From Bacteriovoracaceae bacterium UBA4573 (lineage in GTDB: Bacteria > Bdellovibrionota > UBA1018 > UBA923), in the NCBI GenBank assembly GCA_002387735.1, contig DGKJ01000088.1, forward strand, positions 5,579 through 11,466: 5,888 bases of DNA. The letters are read 5' to 3'. Positions within the stretch are counted from its first letter, which is position 1, and each line of letters starts with the position of its first letter. This document shows, piece after piece, positions 1 to 5,317 of the stretch. The notes under the pieces are model-generated. The model saw only the letters and a program-made list of their open reading frames with translations, ran no database searches and had not been told where the DNA came from. The position numbers and the translations under genes are program-made.

Positions 1-46
1 AATCTGCGAAAAGCCCTGCCGCGAAAAGCAAAGTCCATGCTGTCAT
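1..46 (-). CDS. 5' end of an unidentified gene, hydrophobic N-terminus (partial)
   Basis: Only the first 15 codons are inside the window, reading MTAWTLLFAAGLFAD. The start is well supported: the ATG is preceded by GAGGTG (52-57 on the minus strand) with a 5-base spacer, and a good sigma70-like promoter lies just upstream (66-93). The hydrophobic, Trp-containing N-terminus suggests a first membrane helix or an uncleaved signal segment. Small multidrug-resistance-type or other small membrane proteins begin in a similar way, but 15 residues cannot decide the family. The gene follows carD in the same direction but has its own promoter, so it is probably a separate transcription unit. A long dyad covers its promoter and start region, which suggests specific regulation. 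Confidence 0.6.
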   Translation of the reverse strand, partial: MTAWTLLFAAGLFAD

Positions 47-67
47 GTTTTCACCTCGTGAAAACAT
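45..67. promoter_or_regulatory. 23-bp dyad, probable operator over promoter and start codon
   Basis: Arms ATGTTTTCAC (45-54) and GTGAAAACAT (58-67) are exact reverse complements separated by CTC. The element reaches from the downstream edge of the -10 box across the predicted transcript start and the ribosome binding site to the start ATG of the partial gene. A protein bound there would block initiation, so a repressor operator is the simplest reading. If transcription starts further upstream, the same sequence would instead fold in mRNA into a 10-bp hairpin sequestering the ribosome binding site. The binding protein is unknown. Confidence 0.6.
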
Positions 68-93
68 CATAAACAAGGTTTTTGGGGAATCAA
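66..93 (-). promoter_or_regulatory. sigma70-like promoter of the partial left-end gene
   Basis: On the minus strand, a -35 box TTGATT (93-88) is followed after 16 bases by a -10 box TATGAT (71-66), which matches consensus at 5 of 6 positions. Transcription would begin near position 59, giving a leader of only about 13 bases that carries the GAGGTG ribosome binding site. The -10 box overlaps the distal end of the dyad at 45-67. Read from sequence only; the start site is not mapped. Confidence 0.6.
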
Positions 94-107
94 GTGTGCG
101 ACCTTAG

Positions 108-129
108 GGTTGCCCCCGGCGGGGCAACC
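108..129 (-). terminator. strong GC-rich hairpin after carD, no U-tract
   Basis: A perfect 9-bp stem, GGTTGCCCC pairing with GGGGCAACC around a 4-base loop, begins 12 bases after the carD stop codon. It sits between carD and the promoter of the next gene, where a transcript end is expected. No run of T follows on either strand, so it is not a canonical intrinsic terminator. It could be a weak or Rho-assisted end, or a 3' stabilising hairpin. The strand is assigned from its position after carD. Confidence 0.45.
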
Positions 130-141
130 ATGTGGAAACGT

Positions 142-642
142 TTAGTTCAACGGCTCGAGAATGTCGTTGAGTTCAGTTTCAATGGTCGTCTCGTCTTCGC
201 TGCGAGCCAAGCTTAGTTCTTTGACAAGCAACGCACGCGCGGTGTCGAGCATTTTTCGCTCGCCAAACGAGAGATCTTTATTATGTTTCAGAACGTACAA
301 ATTACGCAGCACTTCTGCGATTTCGTAAACAGAACCAGTACGGATTTTTTCCATGTATTCACGGTAACGACGGTTCCAGGTCGTGTTGTCGACCTTTACA
401 TCTTTGCGTTTTAGGATTTTATAAACATTTAAAATTTCTTTTTGACCCACGAGCGGACGAAGGCCAACGGACTGCGTGTTGTCAGTTGGAACCATGATGG
501 TCATCTCGTTTTCGAGTACCTGTAAAACATAGAATCGCTTCTTTTTGCCACCGACTTCTTTTTCGTCGATTTTCTTGATGACAGCAACTCCGTGCGCAGG
601 ATAGACCGCGTTGTCGCCAACTTTGAACTGCAATTTGTCCAT
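142..642 (-). CDS. carD: CarD/CdnL family RNA polymerase-binding transcription regulator
   Basis: A 166-residue protein spanning the whole CarD/CdnL family, close to the length I recall for the mycobacterial and myxobacterial members. Residues 1-65 form the Tudor-like RNA polymerase beta-interacting domain, opening with the typical FKVGDNAVYPAHG. Residues 66-165 form the helical DNA-binding domain with WNRRYREYMEKI; Trp89 corresponds to the conserved tryptophan that wedges into the upstream edge of the -10 bubble in mycobacterial CarD. In known members the protein acts in the cytoplasm, stabilising sigma-A open complexes, notably at rRNA promoters. The ATG has AAGGA at 651-655 with an 8-base spacer, and the N-terminus matches relatives. 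It appears monocistronic, with its own promoter at 737-765 and a hairpin after its stop. The acidic tail after residue 147 is unremarkable. Confidence 0.95.
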   Translation of the reverse strand: MDKLQFKVGDNAVYPAHGVAVIKKIDEKEVGGKKKRFYVLQVLENEMTIMVPTDNTQSVGLRPLVGQKEILNVYKILKRKDVKVDNTTWNRRYREYMEKIRTGSVYEIAEVLRNLYVLKHNKDLSFGERKMLDTARALLVKELSLARSEDETTIETELNDILEPLN

Positions 643-736
643 GAATACAATCCTTACTAGACCCTAAACCGCGGGGTCGCAGCATTGTTAAAAACCTTGC
701 TCGAGACGACCTAAAATACGCCTCAAGTGGCCCCGG

Positions 737-765
737 AATTTAACACAGCACTCGGATTTTGTAAA
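737..765 (-). promoter_or_regulatory. probable carD promoter with extended -10
   Basis: On the minus strand, TTTACA (765-760; 5 of 6 to consensus) is followed after 17 bases by TAAATT (742-737), with TGT immediately before the -10 box forming an extended -10 element. Transcription would start near 730, giving a leader of about 88 bases. Close to the ribosome binding site the leader contains GACCC/GGGTC arms (678-674 and 664-660) around a 9-base loop. The rest of the 192-bp gap (643-834) holds nothing else I can support, and no terminator for the upstream unit is visible in it. Confidence 0.5.
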
Positions 766-834
766 GACAGACTGAGTTTGACCACAATCGAAATTAAATC
801 AATAATTACAGCATATTACCGGACCAGCTGAGAC

Positions 835-1581
835 TTACAGGTGCAATGCACTCGCGATTTTCTCTACTAAATGCGGGAATTCCAAACAAAGTTCGTAGGT
901 TTTTAAGTTTATTTCAAATATTGCCGGCTCTTTTCCACGAGCTGGGCGAACCAATTCCAGATGCCATGCCCTCGACCCATGATTTTCGTTAAACTGTCGC
1001 ACGACCCCCTCGAGGGTGTTCCCTGCACCGCCACTCACCTCACGCGGGGTTAGGTTCACTCGGAGGAGGCCCTGTTTATTTTTAGAAAAAAACTCAACCA
1101 CCGCTGGGTCCACCACCACGTTGTGGGACGGTGGTTTTCTCTCGGGAATCAGCGGAATACCCTTTTTTAAGGTGCTATGAACGGCTCTTCGATTAGGTTT
1201 AAGCCCCATCCAGAGCACACCCGGTGAATGCGACGCCTCTTGGAGCTTTTGCCCCATGCCGTTAACCTTTACCAACCGACGCCCTTCAGTGGAGTAGGAC
1301 TCAAGGACCGCCAGGGTTTCAAGATCAAAGTAACGAAGCTCCTCTTCGATCTGCGGCCAGCGTGGGTATTCAGGGTTGAGAGGGTTTTGCCCGTAGTAAG
1401 GCACTACCAAATACACAATGTATCGCTTGGTTGGATCACCCGCGAGCAACTGCCGAACCCCATCGGTCTGAACATTGCGAAGAACAGGCGCGCAAGGTTC
1501 CGAATGGTCGTCTTGCGCAAAAACCCAAGGGCTGGCCAGCATTAAAGTCAGCAGTGTCAAAACGGCGTAAATGCGTTTCAC
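835..1581 (-). CDS. exported protein of unknown function, 248 residues
   Basis: I do not recognise this family. The chosen start is the GTG at 1581, because AGGGGG (1591-1596) lies 9 bases upstream and the product then begins with a classical signal peptide: VKR, a hydrophobic core to about residue 19, and a V-F-A cleavage site before Gln23. An earlier in-frame ATG at 1665 would add 28 residues before the signal and overlap the GNAT gene, so it is unlikely. The mature protein, about 226 residues, has no membrane segment. It alternates beta-like stretches (YIVYLVVPYYG, residues 54-64; HLELVRPARG, 207-216) with a Pro/Arg/Lys-rich middle (140-153). Two cysteines, Cys30 and Cys232, could form a disulfide in the periplasm. 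It is the last gene of the unit, 34 bases after the acetyltransferase stop. No catalytic motif is evident. Confidence 0.75.
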   Translation of the reverse strand: MKRIYAVLTLLTLMLASPWVFAQDDHSEPCAPVLRNVQTDGVRQLLAGDPTKRYIVYLVVPYYGQNPLNPEYPRWPQIEEELRYFDLETLAVLESYSTEGRRLVKVNGMGQKLQEASHSPGVLWMGLKPNRRAVHSTLKKGIPLIPERKPPSHNVVVDPAVVEFFSKNKQGLLRVNLTPREVSGGAGNTLEGVVRQFNENHGSRAWHLELVRPARGKEPAIFEINLKTYELCLEFPHLVEKIASALHL

Positions 1582-1615
1582 GGAAATTGTCCCCCTAATG
1601 GTTCTGCCAATAAAA

Positions 1616-2104
1616 TTAGTCGAGCATTTTTCCAAGTGAATACTCGTGTAGGTCCGGTAATTCATGGTGTGGGTGCAGCCCCTCCACCAAATACCCCTGC
1701 TTGAGTTTGATCCAAATCATTGGAAGATTTTTAATCAGTATTGTCGTGCGAATCTTTTTATATCCACGATCTCGTACTTCAGACTCAATCAACTGCGAAA
1801 TCAAAGAACCGATCCCTTTTCCGCGATAATCGGGCGCAACAACCGTGCGCATAGTCTCAGCCAGGTGGGGCGTGCGCTCGGCAAACGAGGTGGCTCCAAG
1901 CAGTTCCCCTTTTTCACCAGAATCCGCGGCAAAAACCCAAAAAGAAAAATGATCGGGTGAAGCCACAGTTCGAGCTTCGAGCGGCAATCGACTAGGATAG
2001 TGCGTGTTCACCCACTGAGCAAAACGTTGGCACTCATTCGGATCACTACGTTCAACTAGACGAAGCAGAGCTTTCATTGGGCCTTGGTCTAAACTACTCT
2101 TCAT
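1616..2104 (-). CDS. GNAT family N-acetyltransferase overlapping acs
   Basis: A 162-residue single-domain acetyltransferase of the Gcn5-related family. The acetyl-CoA pyrophosphate loop is visible as VVAPDYRGKGIGSLI (residues 88-102, with the R/Q-x-x-G-x-G pattern Arg94-Gly95-Lys96-Gly97-Ile98-Gly99). It is followed by a helix and a C-terminal NLPMIWIKLKQGY (126-138), the usual Asn...Gly-Tyr/Phe motif. Substrate is not readable from sequence. The ATG at 2104 overlaps the acs stop by 11 bases, suggesting translational coupling; AAAAGG directly abuts this ATG, so no normally spaced ribosome site exists. Met10 (2077), preceded by AAGG, is an alternative start that keeps the whole domain. Its location directly behind acs invites comparison with AcuA and Pat, which acetylate and inactivate Acs, but that role is inference. 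Confidence 0.88.
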   Translation of the reverse strand: MKSSLDQGPMKALLRLVERSDPNECQRFAQWVNTHYPSRLPLEARTVASPDHFSFWVFAADSGEKGELLGATSFAERTPHLAETMRTVVAPDYRGKGIGSLISQLIESEVRDRGYKKIRTTILIKNLPMIWIKLKQGYLVEGLHPHHELPDLHEYSLGKMLD

Positions 2105-4148
2105 CCTTTTGCAAAGCTGCGATCACACTCAAATCTTCCAAGGTGGTAGTGTCGCCCTGAACTGTACCGTTGGTGGCCAACTCGCGAAGTAGTCGACGCA
2201 TAATCTTACCAGAGCGGGTCTTGGGCAAATTTTTGGTAAAACGAATCTCGTCGGGCCGTGCGAGCGCCCCAATCTGTTTAACGACATGACCCTTGAGGAG
2301 ACTTTCAAATTGGGCTTTTTCGGATAGATTGCCACGAAGTTGCGCAGCATGACTCGCTTTGAGAGTAACAAATGCAACGATTCCCTGCCCCTTGAGTTCG
2401 TCTGGCCGGCCTACGACTGCTGCTTCCGCAACAGCGGGGTGGGAAACTAAGGCACTTTCCACTTCCATTGTTCCCAACCGATGGCCACTCACGTTCAAAA
2501 CATCGTCGACTCGACCAAGACACCAAATATACCCGTCGCGATCGCGCCTTGCACCGTCGCCGGTAAAATAAACCCCACCTTTAAATTCAGAAAAATACTG
2601 CTTCTTGAATCTTTCGGGATCTCCATGAATCGTACGTGCCATCGACGGCCACGGTTTGCGTATCACTAGATAACCGCCGGTGCCGTTTTTAACTGATTTT
2701 CCGGCCTTATCCACTACGTCGACATCGTAACCGGGCAAAGGCCGAGTGGCAGAGCCCGGTTTGGTTGCAATGAATCCAGGAAGAGGGGAAATCACTATCG
2801 CGCCAGTTTCCGTCTGCCAGTAGGTGTCGACGATCGGACATCGACCGCCACCAATTATATCGTGGTACCACATCCACGCTTCAGGGTTAATCGGCTCCCC
2901 CACCGACCCTAATACGCGCAGCGAAGAAAGATCATGTTTCTTTGGAAGTTCATTTCCCAGACGCATGAACGAGCGAATGGCCGTCGGCGCAGTGTAAAAA
3001 ATCGAAACGCGGTGGCGCGCGATCATGTTCCAAAAACGATCAGGCGTCGGGTGCGTCGGTGCGCCCTCGTAAAGGAAAACGGTGCCGGCTGCTGCTAGCG
3101 GGCCATACACCACATAAGAGTGACCAGTGATCCAACCAATATCCGCGGTGCACCAATACACGTCAGTAAGTTTTAAATCGAAAACTATTTTGGCGGTACG
3201 CAATGCCCCGGCCAAATAACCGCCAGTGGAATGAACTAGGCCCTTGGGTTTGCCGGTAGTACCGCTCGTATAAAGAATGAATAGTGGGTGTTCAGCGTCA
3301 ACCGACTCGATACCGCCAAAGTTTTTTCGCTGCGTTTCGGAAACGGCTGCCAGCGCGTCGTGCCAAAGCAACACGGTCGCTCGCCCCAAATGTTTCGGTT
3401 GGGAAACGCGCGTTCCCCGCCCCAACGACTCGCTAAAACCGTCTGTCATACGGCCAGAAAAAGCGCGCTCAAGCAGCACTACGTGCTCCACCGTGGGGCA
3501 ATTCTTAAGCGCCGCATCGACTTGCTCACGAAGTTTTACCTGAAGACCTTTGCGCCAACCGTAATCAGCCGTTACGACCACTTTGGCCGCGGCGTCATTA
3601 ATTCGATCCTTGAGTGCCTCTGCACCAAAACCACCAAAAATTACAGTGTGAGTAAAGCCCCCACGCGCGCACGCCAACATGGCCACGATCGATTCCATGA
3701 CAAGCGGCATATAAATGGCGACTCGGTCGCCGGGCTTCAACCCTGTGTTGCGTAATAGCGCGGTGAACTTTTCCACTTCGCGATGAAGCTGGCGGTAGGT
3801 CCACGTAAACACTTCACCGGGTTCACCTTCCCACACCAAGGCGGCCTTATTACCATGCAAAGGAAGATGCCGGTCTAAACAGTTTTCAGCACCATTTAGT
3901 TTTCCACCCACAAACCATTGAGCATGAGGCGGGGTCCACTTGAGAGTTTTTTTCCATTTTTTGTGCCAGGTAAGTTCCTGGGCAGCTGCTTCCCAGTATT
4001 TTTCAGGAGTTGCTTTTCCTGAGCGCAACCACTTTTTATAGGTTTTTAGGTCCAGTCCGGTAGCTTTCGAGAAAGCTCGATCAGGCTTGAATAAACGCGT
4101 CTCTTTTAAATGCACGTCAATGTTCGATCTAGGAACGGTCGTTCGCAT
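2094..4148 (-). CDS. acs: acetyl-CoA synthetase (acetate--CoA ligase, AMP-forming)
   Basis: A 684-residue cytoplasmic enzyme that activates acetate with ATP and CoA through acetyl-AMP. All core motifs are present: phosphate loop YTSGTTGKPKG (293-303), YWCTADIGWITGHSY (331-345), GSVGEPIN (414-421), YWQTETG (443-449), YFTGDGARRD (527-536), hinge GRVDDVLNVSGHRLGT (545-560) and PKTRSGKIMRR (642-652). Ile340, Thr341, Val416 and Trp444 fit the small acetate pocket of Salmonella Acs, with Trp444 matching Trp414, so acetate rather than a longer acid is expected. Lys648 is the catalytic lysine acetylated in other bacteria. GAGG (4155-4158) lies 6 bases before the ATG. Compared with my recollection of Salmonella Acs (652 residues) there are extra residues around 232-257 and 598-610. 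It follows the exported helical protein by 46 bases and overlaps the acetyltransferase. Confidence 0.96.
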   Translation of the reverse strand: MRTTVPRSNIDVHLKETRLFKPDRAFSKATGLDLKTYKKWLRSGKATPEKYWEAAAQELTWHKKWKKTLKWTPPHAQWFVGGKLNGAENCLDRHLPLHGNKAALVWEGEPGEVFTWTYRQLHREVEKFTALLRNTGLKPGDRVAIYMPLVMESIVAMLACARGGFTHTVIFGGFGAEALKDRINDAAAKVVVTADYGWRKGLQVKLREQVDAALKNCPTVEHVVLLERAFSGRMTDGFSESLGRGTRVSQPKHLGRATVLLWHDALAAVSETQRKNFGGIESVDAEHPLFILYTSGTTGKPKGLVHSTGGYLAGALRTAKIVFDLKLTDVYWCTADIGWITGHSYVVYGPLAAAGTVFLYEGAPTHPTPDRFWNMIARHRVSIFYTAPTAIRSFMRLGNELPKKHDLSSLRVLGSVGEPINPEAWMWYHDIIGGGRCPIVDTYWQTETGAIVISPLPGFIATKPGSATRPLPGYDVDVVDKAGKSVKNGTGGYLVIRKPWPSMARTIHGDPERFKKQYFSEFKGGVYFTGDGARRDRDGYIWCLGRVDDVLNVSGHRLGTMEVESALVSHPAVAEAAVVGRPDELKGQGIVAFVTLKASHAAQLRGNLSEKAQFESLLKGHVVKQIGALARPDEIRFTKNLPKTRSGKIMRRLLRELATNGTVQGDTTTLEDLSVIAALQKDEE

Positions 4149-4194
4149 CTGATTCCTCGGGTGAAAGTTTGGTATTGAGCGAAGATATTTACAC

Positions 4195-4839
4195 TTACAG
4201 TAGGTGCTTGCAACGAATCTGTTCTTTTGGGCGGGTAAATCGAATCAAGATTTTTTCGAGAGAATTCTCGAGCTTTAAGCTCTTATTTTGACTCTCTGCT
4301 TCAAGGACGGAAAGAGAAAACGGAAATTTTTCATCGGCACTCGCCGCTAGTTTCAAAATAACCATGTAATGCACAAGCGCTTTGCGCACTTCAGCTTCGA
4401 CTATTTCTATCTGTTCGGCCCGCGCGGTACGTAAACGCTCGGCCTGCATTTTATATTCAGGATCTCTCATGGCAAGATTATCGGTTTCGTCGATACGATC
4501 TTCTAACTTGCTGATCGCCTTCAAGGCGTCGTTAGCGCGCTTGAGGTCTAACAAAATATAGTTCTGCATTGCTCGCGATTTGCCATCGATACCCAACCCC
4601 TTTAACGAGCCCTTCGGTTCGATCTCGGATAAACGCTCCAAAGAACGCGAAATGGCCGCAACAGTGGCCTGATCTTCTTTTATCCATTCTTGAATCTGAC
4701 TCTCGGTGGCCGACCACTGAAAACGAGTGATCGCACTTCCGCTCATGAAAGCCCACATCTCTACCATTTCAACGGCCGCAGCAGAAGCGGCGTAACAGCT
4801 CAAGAGGAGGGTCAGTATGAATGTTTTAAACCTCGACAC
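4195..4839 (-). CDS. small exported helical protein of unknown function, 214 residues
   Basis: I do not recognise this family. It starts at GTG 4839 with AAGGGG (4844-4849) just upstream, spacing about 4 bases. The N-terminus is an export signal: MSRFK, then a hydrophobic stretch to about residue 22. Cleavage could follow the Ala-rich run before Val23, or the protein could be a lipoprotein with Cys15 in a weak lipobox (LLSC). The mature part is almost wholly helix-forming and highly charged. Segments 45-75, 87-118 and 126-167 look amphipathic or coiled-coil-like, with no transmembrane helix and no catalytic motif. Cys210 lies near the basic C-terminus. It is the first gene of the unit containing acs, and its upstream region carries a candidate promoter and a terminator-like hairpin. 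A periplasmic or envelope location is inferred. Confidence 0.75.
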   Translation of the reverse strand: MSRFKTFILTLLLSCYAASAAAVEMVEMWAFMSGSAITRFQWSATESQIQEWIKEDQATVAAISRSLERLSEIEPKGSLKGLGIDGKSRAMQNYILLDLKRANDALKAISKLEDRIDETDNLAMRDPEYKMQAERLRTARAEQIEIVEAEVRKALVHYMVILKLAASADEKFPFSLSVLEAESQNKSLKLENSLEKILIRFTRPKEQIRCKHLL

Positions 4840-4880
4840 AATACCCCTTTTTCCGAGCAGCTACATACCACAAAGCAGCC

Positions 4881-4902
4881 AAAAAAACCGCGGTGGCGGC
4901 TT
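4881..4902 (-). terminator. terminator-like hairpin in the leader, possible attenuator
   Basis: On the minus strand a CCGC/GCGG stem (4899-4896 with 4891-4888) around a CACC loop is extended by a G-U and two A-U pairs and runs into seven consecutive T (4887-4881). It lies about 40 bases upstream of the 4839 start codon, inside the predicted leader. A competing pairing is possible between AAGCCGCC (4902-4895) and GGCTGCTT (4880-4873), with 7 of 8 pairs, which would exclude the terminator fold. The core stem is short, so termination may be partial. No leader peptide is visible. Confidence 0.35.
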
Positions 4903-4916
4903 AGAAAAATTATTCT

Positions 4917-4944
4917 TTGCGTTTTGGCGGGTTCCCGATATCAT
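4917..4944 (+). promoter_or_regulatory. probable ihfA promoter
   Basis: TTGCGT (4917-4922) precedes TATCAT (4939-4944; 5 of 6 to the -10 consensus) with a 16-base spacer. The predicted start near 4951 gives a leader of about 37 bases to the ihfA ATG. The -10 box lies inside the dyad at 4937-4953. The -35 match is poor, so the promoter may be modest or need an activator. Confidence 0.45.
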
Positions 4945-4953
4945 ATTGATATC
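4937..4953. promoter_or_regulatory. 17-bp dyad between divergent genes, probable operator
   Basis: Arms GATATCA (4937-4943) and TGATATC (4947-4953) are exact reverse complements separated by TAT. The dyad covers the candidate -10 boxes of both divergent promoters, so a bound protein would be expected to affect both ihfA-merR and the acs-containing unit. The MerR-like protein encoded downstream is a possible ligand, but the dyad lies over the -10 box rather than in the -35/-10 spacer where MerR operators usually lie. Confidence 0.5.
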
Positions 4954-4969
4954 TCAGCTGTTTTGCTAA
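4940..4969 (-). promoter_or_regulatory. candidate divergent promoter for the acs-containing unit
   Basis: On the minus strand, TTAGCA (4969-4964; 4 of 6) is followed after 18 bases by TATGAT (4945-4940; 5 of 6). Transcription would begin near 4933 and give a leader of about 94 bases containing the terminator-like hairpin. Its -10 box occupies nearly the same bases as the ihfA -10 box on the other strand, so the two promoters could not be melted at the same time. The call rests on box similarity alone. Confidence 0.35.
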
Positions 4970-4987
4970 CCAGACGGGGACAATAGA

Positions 4988-5317
4988 ATGAGAAGCATGA
5001 CCAAAGCGGACATCATCGAGGCCCTTTACGAAAAGATCGGTTATTCCAAGAAGGACGCAGCCGACCTCGTAGAGCTGATTTTTGACACGATCAAGGACAC
5101 TCTTTCGCGGGGCGAAAAAATCAAAATCAGCGGTTTTGGTAATTTCGTAGTTCGCGAAAAGCGCCCCCGTACTGGCCGAAACCCCCAGACTGGCGAGGCG
5201 ATCAAAATTACCGCGCGGCGCGTTCTTACGTTTAAGCCATCGCAGGTTCTAAGAGCGGACGTCAATAATTCCACCAAACCAGGTTCCGGCAACTCGGGCG
5301 AATCGAATGGAAATTAG
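4988..5317 (+). CDS. ihfA: integration host factor alpha subunit
   Basis: A 109-residue HU/IHF family DNA-bending protein. The N-terminal helices (MTKADIIEALYEKIGYSKKD) lead into KISGFGNFVVREK (46-58) and the DNA-contacting beta arm with GRNPQTGE (63-70). Pro66 is the intercalating proline at the arm tip. ITARRVLTFKPSQVL (74-88) resembles IHF-alpha more than HU or IHF-beta. IHF normally works as a heterodimer with IHF-beta, bending DNA in the nucleoid at promoters and recombination sites; no beta gene is in the window. The ATG at 4988 has GGGGA (4976-4980) at 7 bases. The ATG at 4997 would give the family-typical N-terminus MTKAD but has a weaker ribosome site. A Gly/Ser/Asn-rich tail of about 14 residues follows the fold. 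It overlaps the MerR-like gene by 11 bases. Confidence 0.92.
   Translation: MRSMTKADIIEALYEKIGYSKKDAADLVELIFDTIKDTLSRGEKIKISGFGNFVVREKRPRTGRNPQTGEAIKITARRVLTFKPSQVLRADVNNSTKPGSGNSGESNGN

Noticed and set aside
787..834. Terminator for the acs-containing unit just after 835
   Set aside because: The AT-rich weak inverted repeats here have no stable stem followed by T on the minus strand. The end of this transcript cannot be placed.
1228..1545. Open frame of 105 codons on the plus strand inside the exported protein gene
   Set aside because: It is antisense to a gene with a clear ribosome site and signal peptide, has no ribosome site of its own and shows no recognisable domain.
1582..1665. N-terminal 28-codon extension of the exported protein from an ATG at 1665
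   Set aside because: It would bury the signal peptide and overlap the acetyltransferase gene by 50 bases. The GTG at 1581 has a strong, well-spaced ribosome site.
3288..3755. Open frame of 155 codons on the plus strand opposite acs
   Set aside because: It lies fully inside the well-supported acs gene. The translation is low-complexity Arg/Ser/Cys-rich text typical of an antisense shadow.
4149..4194. Separate promoter for acs in the 46-bp gap behind the helical protein gene
   Set aside because: No -35/-10 pair of acceptable quality fits in the gap, and no terminator precedes it. Co-transcription is simpler.
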